64,000 nt of DNA from Cyclospora cayetanensis. Taxonomy: Eukaryota > Apicomplexa > Conoidasida > Eucoccidiorida > Eimeriidae. A program made the position numbers and the translations under genes. The stretch covers positions 1 to 64,000 of the forward strand of contig NW_020312753.1 in the NCBI RefSeq assembly GCF_002999335.1. Direction: 5' to 3'. A model generated the notes under the pieces. That model was not told the origin of the DNA, did no database searches, and worked only from the letters and a program-made list of their open reading frames with translations. The stretch's first letter is position 1, and each line of letters starts with the position of its first letter. This document shows, piece by piece, positions 37,862-50,434 of this stretch.

Positions 37862-40800
37862 GGAGGCGAAATAGAAACGGAGGAAGAGGATGCAATGGGG
37901 ACTGTGAGTGGGTCGAACAGGCGGAGGGAGGGAGGGGAAATTGAAACAAAGGATCAGAATGCACCACGGTACCCTCTAGCTTCCATCTTAGGCTGCAATG
38001 CGACCCCTGGACGGATAGCTGTTCAGGGTTCAAAATCCGAACTCTACCAAGCCAGGCCTTAGGAACGCGTATAACTGCATTCTATCTCAGTTTTTGATCC
38101 TTTTTTCTAGCAATCAACTCGTTGATCGCGAAGTCGCCCTCCATTTTTTGCTTCGCGAATAACTGCTCCGTGTAATCAGTTTTAGAGGTAGAACTTCCCT
38201 GCATGCGTTATGCACTCGGTTCTACAGACCACACAATTTTCGAAGGTAACACTAAGTTAGTGGGTAGGCCGAATGGGAGCAGAATCGAATTTCGATTGTT
38301 CGAGGCCATCTGCTAATTCTAAGACACCATCCGTGGCTCTACACCAACCTCCCGTAGTGCAGTCCGATTCCATCATACCCAATTCCTCTCTTCTGTGCTA
38401 TAGCCCGTAGTATAGCAGCCCTTAGCGACGCATACGCCGAGTGCATTTGATGGAAAAAGGCTGCAACTCTAATTGAGCCAGTACTAGCTGAAGGTAGATC
38501 TCAAGGTAGACGGAAAGCAGGCCTGGCAGCGTCAAGCTGTTCAAAAGGACATTTGCACACTTTGTAGCTCTAATATATGCTGGCGTTTTACTGCGTTGTT
38601 GGTGTCCTAGGATAGAGGCTGAAATGATAGTGACACACAATCTCGCATGGAGCCAGCTTTGGGGGTTTTATACCCTGGGAACGCGTTGAAGTATTCATTC
38701 AGTTTGATGCGTAATAAGTGCAGCACACTAGAATCTCTGTACTCTGATAGTAAACTAATACATATATCTTCTGGATATTGATGCTGCCGTTGTTGTTGGA
38801 ATAGGTTTTTTATTGTGACCATAGCGAGCGCTTGGTGAGCAGCGCCTAGCACAGGCAGCAGCGTCCAGGTGTCTCACTATTAAAGCAGTCGCTGCACCAA
38901 AAAGAGTAACACTACCTTCACCAGCTGCTTGTTCATCCTGCGGTCGCACGAAAGTGCCAATGCTAATGTGGAACTGGGGCGGCACGAAGTTCAAGAGACT
39001 AGCTGCGTCCTAACTGGGGTTTCGGCCCTGCAAGCGGGTCCTCCGAAGCCTATATATGCCCATAATCAATAAAAAATGAGCTTCGAGCAAAACCCATGAC
39101 GGACATTTATTGTCGTTTGGTCCCTTCACATCCAGTCTTCCAACGACCCATGATTGGATCAGGAGGCAAGGATAACAAGCCATCGTTCTTTTCAGTCAAA
39201 TGCGTTAAACGTCACGGAGGCAAATAGTGCATTTCGAAATCATTAAACATTAATGCGTGTCTGACTATGTTTTCTGATACCCACTCTATCCTATGTTCTT
39301 ATTCTATCGAAGCTTTTGCGTGCTTTCAAGCAAAGCGTGTCTGACTGCCTGTCAAGCGAGCAATCCGAGTTTTCCTGTTTCTCCTGAGGCCAGCCGTTCC
39401 CCTTTGACTGCTATCTGCGTCCCCCCTTCAGCGATACTGCTGCCTGCGTGACAGAGGTTGCGGTAATGTGGTGATTAGGTGCCTCAATGAAAGTATTCCC
39501 TCATCCACAGCCACGTCAGCCAACACGTAAATCGGCTTGATGCCGCGTTCGGTCCGACAGCGTGTAGTCTTGACTACTGACCAGCACCGAGTGAGCGCAA
39601 CAATACAATTGAAGGAGAAAGCCAACGCTGCCTGCTAAATCTGCAGCACTCAGAACTGAAATATACACCTTGATTTCGTCGGAGGTACTTTCCATCATAA
39701 AGCGGAGGTACATGTGCTGCATCCGCAGAGATAACTGGGGCTATGAAACGCAAGTCTTCCCTCAGGCAGCGCCACGGAGGCAAGGCCACTGCACTTAAAG
39801 TGTGATATACAGCTCGGTACGCGCTCATGCTCACTATAAACACAGTAGGCCCTGATAAGCTTGGTTGTGATATGAAACTGATAGCAGTTGTAATCCCTAC
39901 GAGGGTAGCTGCTGGAGCCCATGAACAAAGCAGGGCAGAAAGACAAGGCGGAAGGGAAGGCAGGGCTGCATGGGGCAGACAAAGACATTTGAAATGTCAG
40001 CCATCCGAAGGGCTATAGGTGCACGCAGAGGTAGGCACACGAAGCTTGCTTCAAAGTGCTGCTGCAGGCTTTTGTGCGCCGGAGCTGCTCGGGACGAGAA
40101 AAAGGAGGGTGCCTTTTGAGCGCTAGTGCTCTGTGCCTGTTGACGCCCAGCAAATGTGGACTTTATGTTATCGATGAGCTGTTAAAAGCTTCTACAAGAG
40201 CCAACTTTCTGCTCTTGCCTACACTGTAAACTTGGATAGAGCCTGACGCAAGCTTAACAATAGCCCCAGGGGGAAAGTGTTTGAGCAGCGGCACGGGAAA
40301 GACAAGCAGCAGACCAGGCACTAAAAACAGAGAATCCTGCAAGCGAAGTATTTGGCAATGGTATTTAGAGCGAAAGAATGCAGCGCAAAGTAAACAGGGA
40401 GACCTACAAGCAGCAACAGCAGTATCTCTGGGTGTTCGAATAGGTATCCTGTAGGCCTTTGCGGAGTGATTCCGCAGCTTAGCAGAGACCGTGAACCTAA
40501 CATGTTAGTTTTGGCGATAAAACACGCCACAGATGTGGTGACGGTAGTTTCCGCAAGGAGTTTGAGAGCCGCAGAAAAACAGGAACATACAATGAAATAC
40601 GCCGAGTGAGAAAAGCAGCAACTTATCGAATATTGATCCTCTGAGACATACACTCTCCAGGCCACACGAAAGAGTTGGCCCGGAATTGGGATGTTACACC
40701 AGAGGTGAGAAAACGAAATAGTGCAATCCGTAAGTGGATGGAAGGCACATCCCAAAGCGGGCAAGATTGCACAGTCAGCCGCATCAGTAAAATCAAAAAG

Positions 40801-41235
40801 CGGAAGGTGTGTATGTAGCAGTTAGGGAAGGTGCTGCCTCTGTCAACAAAGCAACACCTTTCCACGCGTTTACTTTCTCTCTTGCCGTTGGAAGGTACCC
40901 TCCCAAATGGCAATGCACAGCACTTCAGGAAGCCTGTGCCACCGCAGCGCACACACACACAAACGGAGCATATATGTGTGCGCAGCAGAGTAGTGCCAAC
41001 CAAATACAACGCGTAGGCCCGCCAGCAGTGACTGCTTCATTTTCCCGCATTAGTTTTCCACGTATCACGTACATCTTGGTCACTGACGCCCAAGAGGCAC
41101 GAACACGCGCTACCGACAAGCCAGACGCAACCGGCAACGAGGCAAAGAGAAAATCTGTGTCAGCTTCCGCGTTCGTCTTGGTCTCTGCTTCTTGATACGT
41201 TCCTCGTTTACCCTCACCTCTCAGCGTTTTGCCAT
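37862..41235. other. Gene-poor interval before adenosine kinase
   Basis: About 3.4 kb. The minus-strand frames at 38607-38994 and 39574-39988 read partly protein-like but have no family signature and no consistent splice chain. The stretch next to 41236 should hold the 3' untranslated region of adenosine kinase. Confidence 0.45.
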
Positions 41236-43780
41236 TCATTTAATGTAAGGACATCCCGTAGCATCGAATGAAAATCCGCTTCGCCTGATAACAACTCCCG
41301 AGCACCAGTTTCCAAGTTCTATTGCAGCATCGATTCCAATGTTGTGCAGCAACCCGAACAGCAAGCCGCCAACAAAAGCGTCTCCTGCCCCATTCAAATC
41401 TACTATTTTTTCCATAGGCACCTCGGGCACAGGATACGAGCCGATAGAGATGGTACCGCTTGGCCTGCAGCCACCCACACCTCTAGAGTATTAAATGAGG
41501 TCGGAAGACTCTCGCAACGCAAGATATTGGGATACATTCAAAGATGCAAGCAAAGCCAGAGCACTATGCAACCAGCCAGGCTCCAGTGAGGAAAGCAAAG
41601 CAAAATAAAAGGTGCACTTGACCTGAGATAAGAAAATCACTTTGCTTCAGTAGAACTACTCAGTCAAGATGGAACAGAACATAGCCCAGCACACATGCTG
41701 CTTTTCAGCCTGCTAAATCCTATATGTCGCGCCTGTATTTCATCCTCTGGTTCCTGTTAGTAGTGTCGCAACTGTGATTTTCTTAGGGTTACTTAGATAC
41801 GTTCGCTGTTCCTGCCTTACGTGCGGCTGGCGACAATCACGGGATCCGCTCCCTGTGTAACGACAACCATTTTTTGTTTGTTGGCTCCCTCATCAAGCCC
41901 CTTCAGCATGAGGTCAAGGATCTGCGCTGCTGTATCCCCAACGCTGCCAGTTGTGTCCATGCCGTTCAACTCTGCGAACTTTGTGGCTTCTTCCTTGTTG
42001 CCGCAACAGACATTGGCTCTCTGCAGCATTTCAAGGTACTCCGCCTTAAACTCATGCATCAAGAATTCAGCCGACAAATTGCATGCGAAGGTCTTTCCAG
42101 ACGACTGGCAGTGACGAGCAAGCTTCAGCAACACCTAACACGCGAACAGAGCATACACAAGTTCGCGCTGTAGAAATATTGTAATACAGAATTGTACGAG
42201 ATCTCTTGTAAAACTTCTGCATGTATTTTGGGGAGCGATAATGGCCCTTGTGACGCAATGTACGCAGCTACACAAAGCACTTTGGAATATTGGCTACAGA
42301 TGCTCCTTCTCGGGCAGAGGAGGTCACACACAGAGGAAGGAGTACAGCAATATAGACATGAACAAAACTGAGGTAACACAACTGCGAGATTGAATGGCGA
42401 GAAAAGAAGCGCTTCACTGTGAAACAGAATAAGCATGACTGAAAAGGATTCTTCACAAACGCCAAAGAAGACACACCATCGATATGAGGACGGGCGTGCG
42501 CACACAAGCAGAAGAAGCACAGAGCTATAAGGTATCTGCTTGTGCCTGTTTAAGTGCATGTCCCTTGTTGTGTCTCACGGCAGCAGAAGAGGACAACAAA
42601 AACCCGGTGCAGTACACGGCGTCGCATGCTTCAACCTCTTTCCATTTCGCCTCTACAAAGGCCTCGTCGATATCTACTGAGGCTCCCAAATTGGTGCAGA
42701 CGCAGCGTTCTTTGTCGGTCACCAGCACCATGCAGGTGCCCGTAGGCTTTGTCGCGCTCGTTTTATAGATGGGGATTATACCTAAGTGCGCAACGAGAAA
42801 ATTTCGACAAACATGTACATCATAAGAATGAGAGAATCCATACAAGAGGGCACAGAGAGTGAAGCGAGTGCTAGAAATCATATTTGCACGCGTAGCCATA
42901 TGCTTTCCTTTCCGTGTTGATCTTTGCAACCCCTCGTGTGCGGACTGCCCAGACCACATTACGGAACGTCCCAACTACTGCTACTGGTAACACAACGTCT
43001 TTACTCTCAGTGTCAGTGCTCAGAAGCATGAGAAATCAAGAAGAGCAAAGGGAAACACGAGGAAGGGGACCGACCAGAAAGGTGTCAGACAGGTCCAACT
43101 CTCCTACGCATGAGCATACTGTCAGCTGCTTTCAACAAATGAGGTGATACAGAATAAAATATGTGAACCAGTACCCTGTGATTCCAGCAGTTCCTTGAGC
43201 TGGGCGCCCTCCTTATCTTGGCCGATGCACCCAAGGAATTTGCTCTCCCCGGGCTGTTTCGCAAGCAGAGATGTACACGCACAACAGAAATTCTTAGTAC
43301 ATCAGCAGCATTTCGCACATCACAATATAAGACATACGCCGCTCTCTAGTGGCCCCCTGCAGACGATGATGGGGAATAAAACATTTGTATAGTCGAGAGG
43401 TGTACGTATCCTGCAGGATGATGTTCAAGATCTTGCGCCAGAGCTGAGTAATAAGGCCCGAGAGTACAGGGGCACCCGAGCTACTGATACCAGTTTTCTC
43501 GCACAGCTGATCGTTTACTCTATAAAATGCGAATAATACAGGCGCCAAGGCGAAGGCTCACGTTGTTACACAGTGCCTGGTACACGCGAATAGTGTTCTG
43601 GCCGCATCCTCCTGCGAGATACTTGCATGCATACTTCTTTTCCAGTATGGGGAAAAGGCTCATTTGGTGCTCGTTCGCGAGGACGGCGCCCCCGTGGGGC
43701 AGCCCATATTCGTCGATAAGCGAACGGGGTACCTCAGCCACGACGTCCAAAAGAGGATTACATACCCCCAGAAGCACCAT
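41236..43780 (-). CDS. Adenosine kinase
   Basis: PfkB/ribokinase-family enzyme that phosphorylates adenosine to AMP with ATP, central to purine salvage because apicomplexans cannot make purines de novo. Five exons join in phase: 43780-43562, 43253-43175, 42781-42579, 42134-41821 and 41482-41236, giving 353 residues, the usual size. It starts MVLLGVCNPLLDVVAEV, typical of the family. Substrate-side motifs are AGGCGQNTIR and FLGCIGQDKEG; TGTCMVLV and CNLSAEF follow. The ATP-site and catalytic motif is LNGAGDAFVGG, with Asp306 as the expected base, then VVIRRSG. An in-frame ATG at 43807 would add nine residues. The intron at 43561-43254 contains an unrelated open frame that was rejected. Confidence 0.95.
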
Positions 43781-44827
43781 CTCGAGGAGGGAAAAAAAAT
43801 GTAGCACAATCCCACGAATAAACGGATAATAATCGGAAAAAAGCAGGAGCTCATATGAAGTGACACAAAACGGACGAAGATTTTAAAAATGGGCCCCCAT
43901 ACAGGAGCCTCAGGGCCCCCGGGTGTGGGTGCATTACCACAGTCCACGCACAAGCAGAGACTCTAAAAAAATGATGGTGGTTCAGCAAAAATGCAATAAC
44001 TTTAGTTTATCCTTTGTGTACTGCGCGGAAGTGGACTTTTAGCCACCTAGTTACCTCCGCACAAGTGTCGGGTCTGACGTGTACTATTGCATTGGTCCTT
44101 AAGTTTGACCCACAGAATGCTATGAAACCCACCGAAACTCGCCTATATGCTTTACTACTTAACATGCATAGGTCGTTCCAGAATTCTCCTACAGCTCCTT
44201 ACTATCCTTGCCTTCTTCAGCATACGGTGTTACAGGGTTTTTTGAACATAAAGTGATCTGAGCAAAGCGCTCCTAAAGAGCAACAACAAATGCGCCTCGC
44301 ATCAAAGGCCGTATGGCGAAATATGTGGTACAGACAAGAGGCGTTATCTTCTTTGTGCTTCCAGCCCTCTTGTCAATTTTTGCCGGAAAAGTGCGTATGT
44401 CCTAGCTGTCTTAAAGTATGTACCCACACAGGCAACCTCAATAATGCCCCCTGGACTCTCAACCGCAAGCCAGATTCGTAGAACCTTAAAAATAAAAAGA
44501 GTATAAGTGTAGAGAGTGCTGAAACCACAAAAAACAGAAGGTTGGTTCCTCTAGCTGGAAGGAATCCCGGCAAGAACTCCAAGGCTTCTTAGAAATACTA
44601 CGTTTTCGCGTTAACTAGGCTAAACTGGGCATTCAAAATTCAAATGTTTTGCTAGAATAGCACGATTTAGAAAGCTGCAGCAAGCCCTTTTGCAGCGACG
44701 AACTCAGATCCCATCAATACACGAGTATGACATTTTCTTGAGAGTAGTCCCTGTGGGCGTCCTGTTGGGAGTTTGAAACTTCCACATGTATGTAGATGCA
44801 GCAGAAGATGTACAGGCAAAGTGTCCC
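43781..44827. other. Intergenic between adenosine kinase and TRM10
   Basis: About 1 kb upstream of adenosine kinase and downstream of the TRM10 stop; both genes are on the minus strand. No supported gene. A GGGCCCCC-type GC block lies near 43890-43920. Confidence 0.5.
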
Positions 44828-46426
44828 TCAGTTTTCCAGAAGGATGTTCTCTTCAAGGGGTGACTCCTTTTGCTGGGGAGACTCCACCCCGGACTTTCGC
44901 GCTGGCAAAACCCGCGAAAGAGCAGAACCCCATTCACCCAGCTCAGCGTATGCAATCAGAATACCTACCACCTGAAAAAGCAGCAGCACCAACACTGGCA
45001 GCAGCATTAGAGAGTCTGGAGATCTAATTTTACATTCAGACTACAAATACCAGGTGAAACCCGGCATCCTAGTATCAGCAGAGGCGCTACTAGAGATAAA
45101 CTATATCTTCAAAGAGTTCCTATGTACCAAGGAACAGATGCAGATCTAGATTCTTAGGTATAGCTGGTTATATGCACATCCTTGTGGGAATGCAATATTT
45201 TTTCTTTTCGTTACCTGATTGACAGTAAGGATCTTGGAGCCGTCGAGCTTCCGTCCGAGCTTCGTTTCAATAGGTAGCTTGGCTGCCCGTACTCCTTTCT
45301 CTTTGCTCCTATTCAGTGTCAGTCCTTTGTACCTGTTTCTATCTACAAGGCCACCAACTATGTATACTGTGTCTGCGTCTAGGGTATGCAACTCCTCTTC
45401 TGCATCAGCAGTCAGATAAACGACCCGTTCCAAGGCACAATCAGCAGCGAAAAGCCGCTCAAACGTCTCGCAACTCACTTCGCACTTCCAGCGGCCATTG
45501 CACTGCACCCGGCGCAATGCCGAGTAGACACGTGGCCCAACACCAGATATACACAGCTCAACAGCTGGACGGTTGGATGGAAAACACGGGGGAGCGCAAG
45601 AGCCAGCCACAGGGGGTGGTGGGGAGGCCAAATCGTTTCCATAAAATGCAGTATCCCTCGTGCTTGCAGAGCTAGCAGGGGAGTCAGAGCTCGAGGAGAT
45701 GCCTGACACCTCAAATAAAGGCATCGCAGCAACGTTCTGATCCGTACTGTCACCTGCTGAAAAAACGGAAGCTGATGTGCTGTTCATATCTTCTGTGGAG
45801 ATATTCATCGCCGCCTCATTCCCTTTCCCGTCGACCTGCTCCTTCGTGTCTTGCTTGGTCGATTCCTTTCCCGTCTGCTGAAAATCCTCCTTCACATCGG
45901 CCGCTCCTCTCCATCCGCTTTTCCACCGCCGCTTGTTCCCTGCTGCCTTATCTCTTATTCGATTGAGACGGTTGGCATCCCCATATGCGTACATGAGCTG
46001 CTGCACTAGGGAAGATATCTCTGACTCGTTTTGCAGCTCTTCGAAGGCACAGTCAACGCAAATACGCACAGTTAGACCAGCATCCCCTCCTGCGGGGGGG
46101 GAGTTGTCTGCTGCACTGGAGCTTTTTTGCGCTGCCATTTCCCGCCTTTCTGCTTTTTTCCTACGTTTAATATCTGGCCGCAAAGCCCTCCGTCGTTCTT
46201 TGAATTCCTGCAGCCGCTCTTGGGCTCGCTGTTTCTTGATTGCGTTCTTCGATAAGACGGTGTTGGAAGGCTCTACGTCCTGAAGATCAGAGCTAGCAGT
46301 AGTCTCGTGTCCGCTTATTTGACTTGATCCAGATGCATTATTTGGGGGTGTGAACGCAGAAAACTGCTGCTCGGGCTGTGGATCGATTGCCCCTAGGCAT
46401 TTCTGCCGAAGGTCGAGCTGCACCAT
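44828..46426 (-). CDS. tRNA (guanine-9-N1)-methyltransferase, TRM10 family
   Basis: SPOUT-class methyltransferase that uses S-adenosylmethionine to methylate purine 9 of tRNA. Two exons, 46426-45215 and 44971-44828, join in phase 0 to 451 residues. A Lys/Arg-rich helix (KNAIKKQRAQERLQEFKERRR) precedes the fold, as in the family. CVDCAFEELQNESEISSLVQQLMYAYGDANR starts the domain (first 20 residues match the DxxF..L motif). VYIVGGLVDRNRYKG (about 354-368), KLPIETKL and LTVNQV form the cofactor knot, and the second exon adds GEWGSALSRVLPARKSG, the usual end. A Ser/Asp/Glu-rich insert of roughly 100 residues interrupts the domain after the first strand, making the protein longer than fungal or animal TRM10. 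Nuclear/cytosolic versus mitochondrial location cannot be told. Confidence 0.93.
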
Positions 46427-47004
46427 TGTCGACGAAACGTGAAAACAGGGATACTCAAGGGAAAGGTAAGCTAAGATAACCTTGAGATGATAGAGAGAGA
46501 GAGTTAGGAGCGGAATTTTTCAATGAGAGGAAAAGAGAATCTCTAGAACACGACCAAACACAGACGGCAAATTTGGCATGCATGCTGGAAAGAACAGAAC
46601 ATTACAAAGACGCAAACAGGACCGTTATCCAAATCTTTGGACTAAATGCAAATATAAAATAAAAGAAAAGTATTTGATTACCAACAGGGAGCAGAAAGCC
46701 CTGACACAATTCTTTGTTGTTTAGGGCTGTGACCCGTTAGACGGGTTGCGTCGACTCCCGGTGGGTTATTCACGGTAAAGGGAGTGGAAGCAAACCACAC
46801 TCTTGAAAGCATTTTCCGATGTGTGTGTAGTTGCATTAAACACCATTCTATCGACTGTCTCGGGGATTGTTTTTTCCTGAATGCGCGTATCCTTTGTTTT
46901 TTTTTCTTCGCGTTGACCACTGCTTTTTGGCAGTAGAAACAAAAAGCGAAGGCATTCCAATCCTTGCATATATTAGCATTATCTGTTTTCCACGTAGAGT
47001 TACG
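46427..47004. promoter_or_regulatory. Divergent intergenic region, TRM10 / acyltransferase
   Basis: 578 bp between start codons of divergent genes. Contains a GA run (agagagagagag near 46490-46502) and T-rich stretches. No specific element recognised. Confidence 0.35.
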
Positions 47005-49951
47005 ATGATGATGAGCACTCCTCTGGCCATTCGCTGGCTGCTTACGGTGTATTTCTACACCGTGGTGTCTATCTCTTTTATTATATCCTTCGTTTTGCAG
47101 TGCATCGAAGGCGCCTGCCTCTTCCCCTTCCTCCTCATTAAGCCTAAACTCCGCGTAGTGATACTTGGACAAACTCACCAAGGCCTCATGGAACTCGGTA
47201 AGCAGCCAAATGACTCGCGCGTGAATGTAGTAAGATTTTGAGATTTGGCTTCAGTTTCTGAATGCATGGCAGGAAACTAGTGAAAAAATACGCACTGTAG
47301 AGCTCGATGCATATCGGTTTCGAAACTCAAATGAAGAACACGCTTTTTAGGCATGCAGCCGTGTGACGGTATACTTTGAGATGGGGAATTCTACTAGTTC
47401 CTCTCGCATTCCTAGAATTCACTGTCCTGGGGCATGCTAGCTTGATCGCTAGCCGAGCTTTCGAGCTCTGCGTCTTCATGTGCTGCACTTGTGTTACACA
47501 TCTCTTTCCTCACGCACGCTCGTCTTATTCCAGCATTTAAGAGGAGAGAATCCACCTTCGTCCGTTTCTTTATCTTTTCCTCTCGTTTTGTTTCAAAAGC
47601 GAGATTACAAATTTAGGCGCTCTTGACTTCTGCTTCTCCCTGCTTTTATCTTTTTATAGCGTATATTGCATGCCGTCCCTTTTGGAAAAAGCAAGTCTTG
47701 CGTCCTTTACCCTCGGGGATCTCCTCCAGGAAAGTCATTGTGATGGCAAATCACACCAGCAAAGTTGGTAAGTGGGGCACTGTCTCTTAAAAGCCGTGTC
47801 ACAGCTTCTCGGAGCCTGTGTGGGTGATTCCTCCACTTCGCCGTTCGTGTTCGCCTTCCTGCCCATGTTATTTCGCCATCCAGCGGCTTGCATCGTTCGG
47901 TTCTGCTAGAGCATTTTCCGTCCCACAAATTATGCTGCTGCCTATCGATGCATCACCTGCAATGCTTCAACTGACCAAGCGGTTTGTGCAACTGGATTTT
48001 ATGCTCCCTTCGTCTTGTCAACTCACTTCCGTTTCGCATAGATCCCTGGGTTTTGGGGTCGACGCTTCTTGGAATTCCTACGATGTACGTCGTGAAGCAT
48101 TCTCTTCTCAGTGTACCCATTGCAGGTAGGCCAACTCTTGCCATCCACTCTTTTCTACCCCGAGTTGTTGCTCTTTCCATCATTCTTCCTCCATGACCGC
48201 CTATTCTTCGCTTCCCTGTTGTGTCGCTCTTCCCCCGCTCGTCTTTGTCGTTCCTTTTGTGTATTTTCCTTTCAATTCTTCGCGCGTCACCGCTTAACGT
48301 CTCGTGCTGCGTGCGAACAGAGGGAACGGTAATAGCTGTTAGCTGCAGCTGTCACGTTGCTTCTGCTGCTGGCCACACACTTTCGCTCAGCTTGTGCATC
48401 CTAGTTATGTCTGTACTTGCTTGTTCTGCGTTGCCTCTTGATGAAGCTCTCTTAGCTACTCCAAAAGAGCATGCCTCTGTGAAACCCCCCTTTCCTGCCT
48501 TGTTTCCAGGATGGGCTCAGTATCTGGCCGGGTGCCTTTCGGTTCAGTTTACGAGAGAGCGGGGAGGATGGGGCACCCAACCCGGAGCCGTACAGAATAT
48601 GATGCAGGCAAGAAACGAATGCATATAGAATTAAATTCCCCAAGTACCGGAAGGCTGTGTATATAGTCTATATCTGTATATGCCATGCACATTTCGCCCT
48701 TCAAACCGATCAGCTGACGACTCAATATAGACTTGCAAAAAAGGCGCAGTGCTCTTACTGTATCCTCGCTCTTTGCACCCATTTGCATAAAATTCGACAT
48801 GTAGCTGAGAAGACTGGGGACAGTATTCTGTGCGCATGAGCTGTCTTACTGTACTGTGTGTGAGATACTGCTCCTTGTAGAATCCCTTTGCCCTGTGCAC
48901 CTTTCCGGTGTGGTTCGTCTCTTGCTTGTATTCGGGCGTGCGCCATTCTGCATGCCACTGTCTCGTTATTCCGTCTTGAGATAATCAGTTGTTGCGCATG
49001 TAGGAGGCCCTCCACGCCCTCTCGGACGGCATTTGCGTGGTAGTCTTCCCTGAAGGGACGCGCAGTGTGACCGGTAGACTGCAGCCTTTCAGAAACGGGT
49101 TTTTCCGATTGGCCGTAGATAACCCGGATATCTACATTCTCCCCGTTGGTACGAGTTTTCCCCACCATTTTTAAAACATACTGCGTGGTGTTTGGCTGTG
49201 TTTGTCTCCGCGCATTGCACACCAAATGCTCTGTTCCATTTTTAAATGCTTTGGTAGTACTTCTTAAAAAGTACGCAGATCCGTGAACTGAGAAGTTGAC
49301 TAGGCATCCCGCGTGTGTGACCACTGTTCAAGTTCTTGACCAGCCCGGGGCATCACCAAGTCGGCTTGAGTTCCCCCCCAGCAAAGACATTGTTTGCCTC
49401 CTGAGGCTTCTGTCATTATTAGCCATACCGCTTTTATTGCTGTTGTTCTTGGGCAAACGTGCAGCTCTTCATAACAACTTCCGGCTGTGGCCAGTCACCA
49501 GCAAACTCCTTTATCCGGGCACTTCCTACGTTGCGGCTGGCGAACTCATCTCCCCGAAGGTACATCTAGGCAGAGAGTGGCCTCGTATCTACCTTCATGC
49601 ACTACCGAACGCCTCACGGACATGGCAATTCTCTCGAACAGGCCATGTGTAGTGCTACAATACGTAGATGGAGCTTCATGGCCCCAAAGGTCCTGTAGGA
49701 TCCCCAGGCGCTCCTCCTCACTTTCCCATGAAGTGCCTCAAGAATTTATCGTGCCAGCCAGAACTTCTTGGCTATCCTGTCCTACCTTGCCTTTCAATTT
49801 GTTTCTCTGACCTCAGGGTTTGACAGTTGAGCAGTTGCGTGACAAGACGCACGAGGCAATTTTTGATCTGCTAAAACTTTCTCCGGAGTTCGACGCTCTA
49901 CAAGAACAGCCACTTACCGAGTTGGCCGTCTCAAGGGAGCACGGGCTGTAA
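47005..49951 (+). CDS. 1-acyl-sn-glycerol-3-phosphate acyltransferase (LPAAT)
   Basis: PlsC-family enzyme that acylates lysophosphatidic acid to phosphatidic acid, a step in membrane lipid synthesis. Seven exons close in phase to 285 residues: 47005-47197, 47660-47767, 48042-48125, 48510-48607, 49004-49148, 49465-49559 and 49817-49951. A hydrophobic N terminus (TVVSISFIISFVL) anchors it. Catalytic motif I is NHTSKVD (95-101, NHxxxxD). FTRERGGW is followed by FPEGTRS (176-182), the phosphate-binding motif, then FRNGFFRLAVD and ILPVAL. The length fits the eukaryotic family. The intron after 48607 seems to use a GC donor (CAG|gcaaga). The three consecutive ATG codons at 47005 make the exact start ambiguous by one or two residues. 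ER versus apicoplast location is not clear; no long presequence is seen. Confidence 0.93.
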
Positions 49952-50203
49952 CTGCGGCTGTTGTTGCACCTCGCCAAAAGGAAAATCACTACTCGACGTG
50001 CGTTCAGGAGAGCAAGTGCAAAACTTACGAGGAAAAAACCTGAAAAAAAACGGCATTTATCAACTGAGACGGCGAGGAGAGTACATATAGTCCCTTAGTG
50101 CCGTTTGTTTATGTTTGCCAAGCAAACAAGCACACGAAGGTTAAAAAGAGTAATCAGCAGTGCCGACAAACGACATGCAGCGCTGGTTCAAGGAAGTCCC
50201 AGC

Positions 50204-50223
50204 ATATATATATATATATATAT
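50204..50223. repeat. AT microsatellite
   Basis: Clean run of about ten AT dinucleotides between the convergent acyltransferase and helical-repeat genes. Confidence 0.9.
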
Positions 50224-50434
50224 TCCGTTTTGCACACTTGTATGCCTTACTGCATTTCCGCTAACCCACAGCAGCGCGTCCAAACTGCCTCTGCGGTAGT
50301 GGCGTAAAGCAAAGTCCTAAATCTGAAGTGGAAATATACCATACGACATTTGCCGATCTCTTGAGTTTGAGAAGATGTCAAATTGCTGCCCGATGCATGC
50401 CGCACTCTATACCCACATGCTTGCCTTCACTCCC

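Noticed and set aside
38607..38994. Minus-strand frames with protein-like stretches
   Set aside because: No family signature and no splice chain that keeps the frame; left as part of the gene-poor interval.
43294..43548. 84-codon minus-strand frame inside adenosine kinase
   Set aside because: Skipping it joins the flanking exons in phase and restores the family sequence (VYQALCNN then PGESKFLGC), so it is intronic.
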